Part shown: positions 33,532-41,292 of the stretch, piece by piece | How positions within the stretch are numbered: the stretch's first letter is position 1 | Layout: each line of letters starts with the position of its first letter | Source of the DNA: Bacteroides neonati | Lineage (GTDB): Bacteria > Bacteroidota > Bacteroidia > Bacteroidales > Bacteroidaceae | Assembly (NCBI RefSeq): GCF_000499785.1 | Contig: NZ_HG726026.1 | Coordinates: 211,293 to 261,116 of the forward strand | Reading direction: 5' to 3' | Length of the DNA stretch: 49,824 nt | Translations under genes and position numbers: made by a program | The notes under the pieces: model-generated | Told to the model about the DNA's origin: nothing | The model's database searches: none | What the model saw: the letters and a program-made list of their open reading frames with translations, nothing else

Positions 33532-35121
33532 TTATTTCGGGGCGACATGCTGTTTTCTCCTCCTGTAGAGCCTATAGCCAGACATCAGCAAGAAGATAAT
33601 CGTCAATCCCAGAAGTGTAATATAAATATCCGCCATAGGGTTTAATATACCGAATAAGATACGTCCAGTGTGAACTTCGAGTGCCGTATGCCAAAGAGAG
33701 ATATGGGTATTTGCTATCTCATCGGGCATTGGAGGAAAAACGAAATCGCTCACGAAGATAGATTCTTCATCAGGCACTTTTTCTACTCTTGTCGTTGCTC
33801 CTGCTACATATTCAAAGATAATCGGATTTACGAAATCGTCACTGTATCCGCTTACAGGATGTTCTGAAACGGGGCGACTAGGCGGCGGTGCTATTGCAGG
33901 GAGATTCGTATAAAGATTGGTAATAACTCTCGTACGTGTGTTCCAAAGATAAAGCCCATTGAAAGAGCCTACGATCCAACCATTATCTACAGCTTCGAGC
34001 ACATTAGCTCCCATTACACTGACGGGTGGTGCGTCTGCTATTTTGATGGGTGTATTCTTCAACATGGAAAGACGGTAAAACCCTTTTGAGGTGTAGAGCA
34101 ACCACTCGTTTGTGATCCTGTCAAATCGGATAGTGCGAAGCTTATCGTTCCATGCATTATCATCTGCCAACATAGTTCCCGGCGGTGTCGGCAAACTTAC
34201 TCGCACGATAGTAATGAGTAACGGTGGTCGTAGAAAAATACCCGTAAGTGCCATCAGCAGGAAGAATATCCAAAGCCAAGCACCGCTTCTGTTATGTAGA
34301 CGCAAAACATACTTTAGCCAAGTGAGAGATTGCTTTACTGGTCTACCGAACTTTCGTCGACGGCGAATGAGATGTGGTAGAAAATAGAAAGCCACACCTG
34401 TAATGACAAGTACAGCTAAAAGTAATCCAAGTACATCTACAGTCCAAATACCTACGCGACCAAATAGTTCACCACTATGTAGCACCCACAATAGACTAAA
34501 AAGATTGGTGCGCTCCTTATAGTCCGGCGGCGGAGCAAGAGTGATTCGAACAAAGTGTTCGTAAGGGGGTAGCGAGATAAATAAATGTGAACGGGAGAGA
34601 ACGACAAGTGTATCACTCCGCGTCTCGACATCTGTCAGTCGTTCACCATCAAAGTGTCCTGGTAAATCGATTTCATTCCACGAAGTGGCACCAGAGAGGC
34701 ATCGGTAAAGATGAAAAGTAGTAGCTGCAAAAAGACTATTATCTGCACAAACTATACGACTAACAATCCGATTGTCAGCTCCATGACGCATCCCTGCCAT
34801 AAACGGCGTGAAATGTGAAGCAAGCGTATCAGTAAGCCAAATACCAGCTGTGCCATACGTTAGGACAGCGGTTGAGGTCTCGACAAAGGTACCCGTTTTG
34901 GTAGAGATATCGGTGATCAGCACCGGTGCACGCAGCGTGCCTCTCACTGAAGCATTATTCCAGTTCGTATATTGGTAAGCAGGTGGCAAAATGCTACGTG
35001 GCAAATCAATTTCAGCCAATGCAGCTCGATGTCCCAGCGCCCAACCCGAAATAATTGCAAACAAGGTAAAAAGGGCAACTCCTAGCCCGAGGTAGCGGTG
35101 CCATTTTTTTAATTTATTCAT
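33532..35121 (-). CDS. PepSY-type membrane protein
   Basis: 529 residues with four predicted membrane helices near 12-32, 225-245, 280-300 and 500-520. WHRYLG at the first helix, LHSGELFGRVG at about 215 and LHNRSGAWLWIFFLL at about 278 give paired His as in PepSY_TM (haem-binding or ferric-reductase-like) proteins. A large periplasmic loop lies between helices 1 and 2. Encoded just before the NO reductase and sharing its promoter, it may pass electrons or handle iron or haem for that enzyme; this is inferred. Confidence 0.75.
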   Translation of the reverse strand: MNKLKKWHRYLGLGVALFTLFAIISGWALGHRAALAEIDLPRSILPPAYQYTNWNNASVRGTLRAPVLITDISTKTGTFVETSTAVLTYGTAGIWLTDTLASHFTPFMAGMRHGADNRIVSRIVCADNSLFAATTFHLYRCLSGATSWNEIDLPGHFDGERLTDVETRSDTLVVLSRSHLFISLPPYEHFVRITLAPPPDYKERTNLFSLLWVLHSGELFGRVGIWTVDVLGLLLAVLVITGVAFYFLPHLIRRRRKFGRPVKQSLTWLKYVLRLHNRSGAWLWIFFLLMALTGIFLRPPLLITIVRVSLPTPPGTMLADDNAWNDKLRTIRFDRITNEWLLYTSKGFYRLSMLKNTPIKIADAPPVSVMGANVLEAVDNGWIVGSFNGLYLWNTRTRVITNLYTNLPAIAPPPSRPVSEHPVSGYSDDFVNPIIFEYVAGATTRVEKVPDEESIFVSDFVFPPMPDEIANTHISLWHTALEVHTGRILFGILNPMADIYITLLGLTIIFLLMSGYRLYRRRKQHVAPK

Positions 35122-35178
35122 AAGAAGTTAATGTTTAACATCCCACTATACATCTATTTTATTGTATAGATGAGAATA

Positions 35179-35222
35179 CAAATATGCATCGTTTCATTAA
35201 AAGAAACTGTAACATCTGTGAC
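35179..35222 (-). promoter_or_regulatory. NO reductase operon promoter with Crp/Fnr-like operator
   Basis: The operator GTAACATCTGTGAC (35209-35222) is 22 nt from the minus-strand -7 box CATATTTG (35179-35186, one base off TAnnTTTG). With a start near 35174 the operator is centred near -41.5, the class II activator position of Crp-type regulators. Confidence 0.65.
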
Positions 35223-35408
35223 CAAGTGGAAAGAAAGATTATTATTTATCTTGCAGTTCGCAGAAGATTCCATACCATATCTCTATATAGAATGCATTGA
35301 ACAATATTAAATAATGGTACTATTGCTTCATGTAGTACTAATTCTATAATTTCAAGCCGATTGCTAATGGTCATAGCTACACAAAAAAATGCCTCTAATT
35401 ACCACTTA

Positions 35409-35452
35409 GTAACAAGTGTGACGCTTTATGCAAATATAAACCACTATTTTTG
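35409..35452 (+). promoter_or_regulatory. Flavin-reductase-like gene promoter with Crp/Fnr-like operator
   Basis: The operator GTAACAAGTGTGAC (35409-35422), 22 nt, then a perfect -7 box TATTTTTG (35445-35452). Same operator and same spacing as the divergent promoter. Confidence 0.7.
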
Positions 35453-35481
35453 TTTCAAATAGATTATTCTTATAAAACCTC

Positions 35482-36078
35482 ATGAATATGAAAATCAAAT
35501 TAGAAACAGGGAAGTTTTATCCCTGCTATCCTGTTTATGTATTCTCTTATTATGCAGAGAATGGAAAAGAATTAATTACCACGATGTCATCCTCTTTCAC
35601 TTTAGGTAATTTACTCGTATTGGGTGTAGGTAAGTCTTCAAAATTTGCGACCATATTACAAAGAAATCCCGATTTTTGTATAAACTTTCTAAGTCGAACG
35701 TATCTTCGACAAATAGAGTTAGCAGGTACCATTCTGAACCGTAATTACTCAGATAAAACTGAACTTGTAGGATTTCACTTTGATAAGAGTAAAGCATCCA
35801 ATGCACCTTATATTAAAGAAGCATCATTGATATGGGAGTGTAGGATGAAAAATTGCGATCAGAATGGTGATGTAGGCTTTCTTACCGTAACAGCCGAAAT
35901 TCTAGGTAGGCTCTGTGACTCTAATTTGTTCAAAAATAATGAATTCCAATACAATCAATTAGACATTCCTTTATTCGAAGCAGATAGCCGACAAAAAGTA
36001 TATCGATTTATGACCGATGAAGCTCGTCCGGCAGGTCTTTATTATAAAGATTTTATAGCGAGAAAAAAAAGTATGTGA
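35482..36078 (+). CDS. Flavin reductase-like (FMN-binding) protein
   Basis: 198 residues. VYVFSYYAENGKELITTMSSSF, a later LVLGVGKSSKFATILQ, and NPDFCINFLS follow the flavin reductase-like split-barrel fold, in which these loops hold FMN. Enzymes of this fold use NAD(P)H or act as flavin redox partners. The shared operator with the NO reductase suggests a role in NO or redox stress; the substrate is unknown. A second ATG 6 bp downstream is possible. Confidence 0.8.
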   Translation: MNMKIKLETGKFYPCYPVYVFSYYAENGKELITTMSSSFTLGNLLVLGVGKSSKFATILQRNPDFCINFLSRTYLRQIELAGTILNRNYSDKTELVGFHFDKSKASNAPYIKEASLIWECRMKNCDQNGDVGFLTVTAEILGRLCDSNLFKNNEFQYNQLDIPLFEADSRQKVYRFMTDEARPAGLYYKDFIARKKSM

Positions 36079-36273
36079 TTATGGTAATTATAGAAATATG
36101 AAGTCCATTTTGGAAATACATCATCGAATGTAAATACGCGAAAAGAGTTTTTGTTTATGAAAACAAAGTGACTTCAACTGCATATTCATATCACTCTTAA
36201 ATATCAATTTTTTATATAACGAAATGATAGTATATATGATCAAAAAGTTTTTCTACCTTAATTTTCGGTTTAT

Positions 36274-36317
36274 GTACCATTAGTGACACTATTGGTCATA
36301 TCCATAGTCTATTTTTG
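36274..36317 (+). promoter_or_regulatory. Regulator/ric promoter with variant operator
   Basis: GTACCATTAGTGAC (36274-36287) matches GTAACANNTGTGAC at 10 of 12 fixed positions; 22 nt later is the -7 box TATTTTTG (36310-36317). A second dyad, TGAC-N7-GTCA, lies at 36284-36298 between the two and would suit repression. Confidence 0.55.
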
Positions 36318-36334
36318 CTGAAAACAGTTAATAT

Positions 36335-36976
36335 ATGGATGTAAAGATATTAATGTCAACTCCCGTTTTTCTTCATCTGAATCAAGAAAAACTACAAGGT
36401 TTCATTGAAAACGCAGCACACAGGCTACGTACTTATGGCGTTCATGACTTCATCGCTATGCAGGGCGATCCTTGCCGCTCGCTCTTTCTTCTCTATAGTG
36501 GACAAGTGCGTACCGTAATGTCTGGACCCGATGGTAAGCAAATCATTATGTCCGACCTAAAAGCTCCTATATTATTGGCTCCTGCTTTTATTTTTGCTAC
36601 TAACAATCACTTTCCAGTAAGTGTCGTAGCTGTTGCTCCCTGCGAAGTGCTCATCATTAATAAGGAAAATTTTATTGAGCTAATGCGTCGTGAGCCCATC
36701 ATAATGCAAAATTTCATGCGTATCATCTCAGACCGTAGTTGCCAACTCACTCGGAAAATAAGTGACTTTGCTTTGTATAGCCTGAAAGGTCGCGTGGCTA
36801 CCTACCTGTGTCGGTTTGGTAGTATTCGTAATCAAAATGAAGTGGCTGCTCGTATGGGAGTAGCCCGCCCCTCTCTCTCTCGTGTATTGGCAGAATTGGC
36901 AACCGAAGGGTGTATTGCATTCGAAAAACGGAGAGTTGTGATTGTGAATCGTAGTTATTTGGAAAAATATTTATAA
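36335..36976 (+). CDS. Crp/Fnr-family transcription regulator (probably nitrosative stress)
   Basis: 213 residues. N-terminal cyclic-nucleotide-binding-like domain (about 10-120, MQGDPCRSLFLLYSGQVRTV), a dimerisation helix, and a C-terminal winged helix with NEVAARMGVARPSLSRVLAEL as recognition region. No Fnr-type N-terminal Cys cluster, so an oxygen-sensing Fe-S cluster is unlikely; HcpR/Dnr-type NO sensing is more plausible. Its neighbours are NO defence genes and three matching operators lie around it. Co-transcribed with ric. Confidence 0.85.
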   Translation: MDVKILMSTPVFLHLNQEKLQGFIENAAHRLRTYGVHDFIAMQGDPCRSLFLLYSGQVRTVMSGPDGKQIIMSDLKAPILLAPAFIFATNNHFPVSVVAVAPCEVLIINKENFIELMRREPIIMQNFMRIISDRSCQLTRKISDFALYSLKGRVATYLCRFGSIRNQNEVAARMGVARPSLSRVLAELATEGCIAFEKRRVVIVNRSYLEKYL

Positions 36977-36996
36977 ACATCTAACAAATAAAAGTT

Positions 36997-37722
36997 ATGA
37001 AAAATTTTAGTGAAATGACAGTTGGCGAAATTGTAGCCGAGAATTTTAAGTATGCATGGGTGTTCAATCGTTACAAGGTTGATTTCTGTTGTAATGGTTC
37101 CATACCTCTATCCGAAGCCTGCAAGCAAGCCAATATCAATATGAAAAGAATTATTGAGGAGCTGGAAGAGAGCGTATCTACTCTTTCACCTGGAGTTCCC
37201 GACTATAAGAGTTGGCCTACCGTTCTGTTGGTCGATTACGTTATAAAGTACCACCATCGCAATATTCGTATACAAGGGCCCGAAATCACTGAACTATTGG
37301 ATAAAATTTGTCAAGTGCATGGTGACAGCCACCCTGAACTATATGAAGTACAAGAGTCTTTCGCCCAATCACTTGTTGACTTGAACAATCATCTCCAAAA
37401 AGAAGAAATGGTGCTTTATCCTTATATTTACGAACTATGCGACACTTATTCCAATAGTGCACCCAGTCCGTGCTTCCACTGCGGAAGTATCGAAAGTCCC
37501 ATTGCTGTAATGATGGCCGAACACGACACAGAGGGTGAACGTTATCGCCATATTGCCTATCTTACTAAAGGCTATGTTACTCCCAACGACGGTTGTAATA
37601 CCTATCGTCTCGCCCTTGATAAACTAAAGGCTTTTGAAGAGGCACTGCATGAGCATATCCATCTGGAGAATAATATAATCTTCCCACGTGCCATTGATAT
37701 GGAAGAAACCTCTATAAGATAA
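36997..37722 (+). CDS. ric: RIC/ScdA/YtfE-type iron-sulphur cluster repair di-iron protein
   Basis: 241 residues. ScdA N-terminal domain (about 1-55: MTVGEIVAENF, then VDFCCNGSIPLSEAC) followed by a hemerythrin-like domain with iron-binding His in YHHRNIR, HGDSHPEL, HLQKEEMVLYPYI, AEHDTEGERYRHI and HEHIHLENNIIFP. RIC proteins repair Fe-S clusters damaged by NO or peroxide in the cytoplasm. It starts 20 bp after the regulator and ends at a strong terminator. Confidence 0.94.
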   Translation: MKNFSEMTVGEIVAENFKYAWVFNRYKVDFCCNGSIPLSEACKQANINMKRIIEELEESVSTLSPGVPDYKSWPTVLLVDYVIKYHHRNIRIQGPEITELLDKICQVHGDSHPELYEVQESFAQSLVDLNNHLQKEEMVLYPYIYELCDTYSNSAPSPCFHCGSIESPIAVMMAEHDTEGERYRHIAYLTKGYVTPNDGCNTYRLALDKLKAFEEALHEHIHLENNIIFPRAIDMEETSIR

Positions 37723-37789
37723 CAGCTATAGGTTCATCTCTTAAGCATATTTTATTTACTGGTATAGAACAATATATTTTTTTGCTTGA

Positions 37790-37837
37790 TAAATCTGCAG
37801 TTTTTTCTATCTTTAGATAGAAAAAACTGCAGATTTA
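37790..37837. terminator. Strong terminator after ric
   Basis: A perfect 22-bp stem with a 4-nt TTTA loop; a six-T run and a six-A run lie inside the arms. It ends the regulator-ric transcript about 70 bp after the stop. Confidence 0.9.
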
Positions 37838-38159
37838 TTTTATGATATGATATTGAAAAAAAATAACATATATTTCAACCCTTGTATTGCCCTAATAATG
37901 GTCATCTCTGCAAGTCTTATGGGGGTCAGAACGAAATGTGATATTTGGAGATGTCGATAAAATGAGCGAAATGCCTATAAATAGGACGTTTACGACGATA
38001 TAGAAGTTTAACCGGCACAAAACGAGATGTTATCATTGCTTTGCATTGGGTTTGCATTGAGGATGATTTGAACGGCTAAAACGAACGCAAAGTTTGCATT
38101 GTCTCTTTTGCGTAGGGCAATTGCTGATGTTTTGATTGATATATGGGGCATATTTTGCT

Positions 38160-38206
38160 AATAAACCTCTCAGAAAGCTTTAAAACGGCTCTCTGAGAGG
38201 TTTATT
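38160..38206. terminator. Terminator-like hairpin near prophage 2 left end
   Basis: AATAAACCTCTCAGA and TCTGAGAGGTTTATT form a perfect 15-bp stem with a 17-nt loop, followed by CTTTTG. It could insulate host and phage transcription. Confidence 0.8.
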
Positions 38207-38336
38207 CTTTTGATGATATTATAAAGGAAAGCTTATTAAATACTGTTTAAGTATTTGTTTAAACAGTATTCAATAAATGATTCTACCAAGGAATTTCATT
38301 TCCACTAACATTTGTTTTTAATGTGTTAAAAATAGA

Positions 38337-38416
38337 GTTGGGTATACAGTTGGGTATACAGTTGGGTATACTATTATTTGTGTGTGATAAATCAACAAAA
38401 GAGAGTTGGGGATACC
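38337..38416. repeat. Tandem GTTGGGTATACA repeats, three plus one
   Basis: Three head-to-tail 12-bp copies at 38337-38372 (last base differs in the third) and a looser copy GTTGGGGATACC at 38405-38416. Mu-like phages have several transposase-binding sites near each end; these may be such sites, or host sequence next to the end. Confidence 0.6.
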
Positions 38417-38654
38417 TTTTTAACTATTAACGTTATTAGTATTTTATATGTTAGTGCTGTTTTATTGGTAAAATTAGGATGATTTAGATACATTTACATA
38501 GGGTAAATACTTTATGTAATATGCGTAAATTTGCTCTTATAATTAATTAAATCACTGATTTATAGAGAATAACAAGGTAGGGTGTTGTGTGTTAGCGCTA
38601 AAATAGCGTGTGTGCGACATTTTATGCTTTAAAGCTTAATTATTAATATGATTT

Positions 38655-39146
38655 TTATCTATAGGGCTGCACCGCTATTATTTCTTTAGAAATTATTTCG
38701 TTAGACGAGTTAAATATGTATATGCTGTAATATGTTGAATCCTCGAAATCCGTTTGACATTTATAATAATGAAGTATCCTCTTCCCTAAATAACGAGGTT
38801 TGTATTTCTTCTCTAAATCATTAAGTTTTTCATATAATTCTTTTTTTCTTTCTATCAAATAATTGTTTTCGTATTTATAGCCACCTTCTGCATATATAAT
38901 AGAATCGGCTATAAGTGTAGAATCAATAGGGAGAATTTCATTCATAATCTCTTTATATTGAGGGGTGTCCAGGAATGAAGACATTGCACTGTCTGCTGGT
39001 AAGAATTTTACTGGTATATAAGTCCAGTGTGTTGGTATTGTTTTTTTTATATCATTTTCAATTATCTTTTTTAATTCTCCTTCATTGTGTCTAGAACATC
39101 CTGTGCATAGCATTAAGAAAAATAATATAAAATAAGTATTTCTCAT
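38655..39146 (-). CDS. Putative lipoprotein, prophage 2 cargo
   Basis: 163 residues from the ATG at 39146; an upstream ATG at 39179 would add 11 residues that spoil the signal peptide. The start MRNTYFILFFLMLCTGC has a lipobox-like end with the lipid Cys at 17. The rest is charged and helical with no recognised domain. It is outside the repressor, next to the prophage end, and transcribed in the lysogenic direction, the usual place for a cargo (moron) gene expressed in the lysogen. Composition is AT-rich. Confidence 0.7.
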   Translation of the reverse strand: MRNTYFILFFLMLCTGCSRHNEGELKKIIENDIKKTIPTHWTYIPVKFLPADSAMSSFLDTPQYKEIMNEILPIDSTLIADSIIYAEGGYKYENNYLIERKKELYEKLNDLEKKYKPRYLGKRILHYYKCQTDFEDSTYYSIYIFNSSNEIISKEIIAVQPYR

Positions 39147-39210
39147 TTTGGGTATTTTTATAGTTGTTGTTTTTATCACATATTGTAGCTTATATTAATA
39201 CAAAGCAATA

Positions 39211-39726
39211 TTATATTGTCCCAGTAGACGGTTGATCTGATAATTTTGTAGGTTTTCTCATATGTGCATAGTCTTTGGTAGAGTCTCCAGATGACTCCTC
39301 GGTAAAAGCATCAGTGACTTCGTTACTATTAGAAGTATTTTGATGGCGAATACGCTCTTCTAAACAGCCGATTTGCTTGATTAAACTTTTATTCTCCTCA
39401 TCTTTCTCCTTATACAATTTATATAAATAAGTAGTGACTTCATTTTGTGAATCATCCTGAGTTAATATAGGTTGATCTGTTGATGTTATTATAGGGTTAT
39501 CTTGAGTATCACGAAGCATAGACCCATTACCCGTGAAAAGCCAATTAAAGTCAATATCAACACATTTTGTGTATAGTATATCTAGATCAAAAGTGTTTCT
39601 TCCATACCAATTACTAATTGTATTTGGTGCAACACCAAGAAAACGAGCAAGTTCTGCATTTCCCTTTAGGTTGTAACACTGCTTAATTCTATCTAAAACA
39701 GAGCTTTTATTTAAAATAATTCCCAT
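39211..39726 (-). CDS. CI-type phage repressor (helix-turn-helix)
   Basis: 171 residues. The N-terminal HTH (LDRIKQCYNLKGNAELARFL, then GVAPNTISNWYGRNTFD) and FNWLFTGNGSML match the bacteriophage CI HTH family. The C-terminal half is helical and charged, with no LexA-type protease residues, so induction may need an antirepressor. It faces away from the early operon; operator repeat 1 overlaps its start codon. Confidence 0.88.
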   Translation of the reverse strand: MGIILNKSSVLDRIKQCYNLKGNAELARFLGVAPNTISNWYGRNTFDLDILYTKCVDIDFNWLFTGNGSMLRDTQDNPIITSTDQPILTQDDSQNEVTTYLYKLYKEKDEENKSLIKQIGCLEERIRHQNTSNSNEVTDAFTEESSGDSTKDYAHMRKPTKLSDQPSTGTI

Positions 39727-39738
39727 ATTGTGTGATAT
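39719..39738. promoter_or_regulatory. Operator repeat 1, prophage 2
   Basis: ATTCCCATATTGTGTGATAT, overlapping the repressor start codon. 16 of its first 17 bases match repeat 2, 40 bp downstream in the same orientation, up to a one-base shift near the end. Confidence 0.65.
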
Positions 39739-39751
39739 TTCTTTGTTTTTC

Positions 39752-39782
39752 TTTTGTTATTCCCAAATTGTGTATATCTTTG
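39752..39782 (+). promoter_or_regulatory. Early promoter and operator repeat 2, prophage 2
   Basis: TTTTG (39752-39756), 18 nt, TATCTTTG (39775-39782) fit the Bacteroides promoter and point at the Ner-like gene. Operator repeat 2, ATTCCCAAATTGTGTATATC (39759-39778), overlaps the -7 box, so bound repressor would block early transcription. Confidence 0.7.
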
Positions 39783-39844
39783 CAAGGTCTTCAAGATGAG
39801 GAACGCTTCAAAGTTAGATAATATCAATTAAACGACAACGAAAT

Positions 39845-40075
39845 ATGGAAGAAAAAAAAGAAGTAATTGAAATTAGCTTGGAACTCCAAAAGGAGATAGC
39901 CAAGACATTTAAGGTATCGGAAAGGACTGTATGGGCGGCCATGCGATTTGAAACCAATAGTCCTTCTGCGCGTATGCTACGTTCTTATGCGCTAAATCAT
40001 GGCGGTGAGCAGTATGAAGTTACTACCATCAGAAAGAGAGTTGAAAACCCTTATCGGGAAGCAATAACCCTTTAA
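39845..40075 (+). CDS. Ner-like early DNA-binding protein
   Basis: 76 residues with a helix-turn-helix-like middle (LQKEIAKTFKVSERTVWAAM). It is the first gene of the early operon, divergent from the repressor, where Mu encodes Ner, which damps early and repressor transcription. Homology to Ner was not tested. Confidence 0.65.
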   Translation: MEEKKEVIEISLELQKEIAKTFKVSERTVWAAMRFETNSPSARMLRSYALNHGGEQYEVTTIRKRVENPYREAITL

Positions 40076-40087
40076 ATAATACCTATT

Positions 40088-40522
40088 ATGATATACTGGA
40101 AAGAAGAGTGCAAGAAATTGGCATCGGCCAATGCCAAGGTGGTAGTGGTAGATGGTTACGATCAAGAGGGTGTTCCTCAATTTGTGATTTTTGACGTGTG
40201 GTCTGCCATTGGCAGCAAGAGTGGCCGTAACTCGTACTGGAATGTGTTGATCGGTGCTGAAATGAGCGATGGATGCTGCTGTGTGACATATCCCCACATC
40301 CTTGCCTACAATGACGGCAAAAAGGTAGAGGTCGAAAAGTTGGAACAGTATCATCCGGCATGGAAACTCAGTGAGGAATGTGAGCGAAAACTTGAACTGG
40401 CACGCAGTATAACACTGACGGTAATCAAAAGTGAATTCACCAAAATTCCGTCCGTAGATATTTTCCCGATGAGCGATCAGGAACGCGAGGTATTAAAGAA
40501 TCGGTTTTTAAATAAAATGTAA
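40088..40522 (+). CDS. Hypothetical protein, prophage 2 early region
   Basis: 144 residues, soluble, alpha/beta, ending in a helical DQEREVLKNRFL. Contains AMSDG-like loops but no domain I recognise. It lies 12 bp after the Ner-like gene. Confidence 0.6.
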   Translation: MIYWKEECKKLASANAKVVVVDGYDQEGVPQFVIFDVWSAIGSKSGRNSYWNVLIGAEMSDGCCCVTYPHILAYNDGKKVEVEKLEQYHPAWKLSEECERKLELARSITLTVIKSEFTKIPSVDIFPMSDQEREVLKNRFLNKM

Positions 40523-40526
40523 AATC

Positions 40527-40706
40527 ATGAAAACATTACGTTGGATTCAGAATGTAGCAGCCGTAGTAGCGATGTTTATGGCATTGTATCTGGCTGATGG
40601 TATTGAGGTAAGTCGTAAGGATGCGTTATCCGCATCGGTAATCGTATTGTTGGCAGTACTAATGCTGCTTAGCAGGGCTTGGGATGAAGAAAGGAGGGCC
40701 GAGTAA
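40527..40706 (+). CDS. Small two-helix membrane protein
   Basis: 59 residues starting MKTLRWIQNVAAVVAMF. Two hydrophobic segments (about 8-22 and 36-50, ASVIVLLAVLMLLS) and a charged C-terminal tail. Its stop overlaps the next start (TAATG), which supports translation. Function unknown. Confidence 0.65.
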   Translation: MKTLRWIQNVAAVVAMFMALYLADGIEVSRKDALSASVIVLLAVLMLLSRAWDEERRAE

Positions 40707-41107
40707 TGAATAGAGATTATTTGGAAGAGCTAAGAACACATCTGCTGTCATACCACGAAGCCGAACAGGGTCTTATTTCCACCAGTCCGAAGTCAATTGC
40801 GTTAGAAATGGAAAATTATGAAGATTCCTATATATGGTTACGTCTCCCAATTCCGGATGAGCATCCTGAAAGGGTTTTAAATATGATTCACTCAGGAGTC
40901 GAAGAGCTTCCCAACACGTGTCTTGCTGGTATTCTGGTGGCAATATTAAAAAATCGAGTTCCCAAGGACGTGAATCTGACCGGGATGAGCATTGATAACC
41001 GTCAAAATCATTTACGCTTCTGTATTTCAGGTTCAATTTCCTTAGAAGACCTCCGAACTCTTTGCGAGCAATATCCATCGAATCCTGATTTGGGAGATGG
41101 AATGTGA
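40706..41107 (+). CDS. Hypothetical protein, prophage 2 early region
   Basis: 133 residues, soluble. Start overlaps the preceding stop by one base. No domain recognised. Confidence 0.55.
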   Translation: MNRDYLEELRTHLLSYHEAEQGLISTSPKSIALEMENYEDSYIWLRLPIPDEHPERVLNMIHSGVEELPNTCLAGILVAILKNRVPKDVNLTGMSIDNRQNHLRFCISGSISLEDLRTLCEQYPSNPDLGDGM

Positions 41108-41149
41108 ATCGAATCATAAAGTAATTCATAATAATGGTTTTTTAACGAT

Positions 41150-41196
41150 GCTACAAAGGTAGCAAAACACTCATGGTTCGTGAGAATAGTGAGTGT
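41150..41196 (+). promoter_or_regulatory. Hairpins upstream of the transposase gene
   Basis: GCTAC/GTAGC (41150-41163) and ACACTCA/TGAGTGT (41167-41173 with 41190-41196); a smaller CTCA/TGAG hairpin (41170-41184) competes with the latter. Such overlap can mark an attenuator, but no T-run follows. Confidence 0.3.
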
Positions 41197-41292
41197 GTTT
41201 TACAGCAGCAAGTTAAGAGCTTTACAGAGCAGCTTACTTTTTCGGGGCGGAGCCGGAATTTGTACTAAATATAAAATAAAAATATACGTGAT

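Larger units (their letters stand above)
35122..35481. other. 360-bp divergent promoter region
   Basis: Contains promoters for both the leftward NO reductase operon and the rightward flavin reductase-like gene, each with an operator-like GTAACANNTGTGAC site. A hairpin CATCTAT/ATAGATG (35151-35172) would lie at the very 5' end of the NO reductase mRNA. Confidence 0.75.
37723..38654. other. 932-bp non-coding gap with the left boundary of prophage 2
   Basis: Contains two strong terminators (37790, 38160), tandem TTTGCATTG copies near 38040-38101, an inverted repeat AATACTGTTTAA/TTAAACAGTATT (38239-38270), and tandem GTTGGGTATACA repeats (38337-38372). The prophage end lies somewhere in it, but no terminal TG/CA can be assigned because the right end is out of view. 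Confidence 0.6.

Noticed and set aside
36284..36298. TGAC-N7-GTCA as the main Crp/Fnr operator upstream of the regulator
   Set aside because: Its centre would be near -31 and its spacing differs from the other two promoters; the GTACCATTAGTGAC site fits the common 22-nt spacing better. Kept only as a possible repressor site.
38337..38372. A short CRISPR array
   Set aside because: The 12-bp copies are directly abutting with no spacers and no cas genes nearby.
41154..41161. A minus-strand promoter (TACCTTTG) before the transposase gene
   Set aside because: The -7 box matches but no TTTG lies about 19 nt upstream on that strand, and nothing to transcribe is seen to the left.
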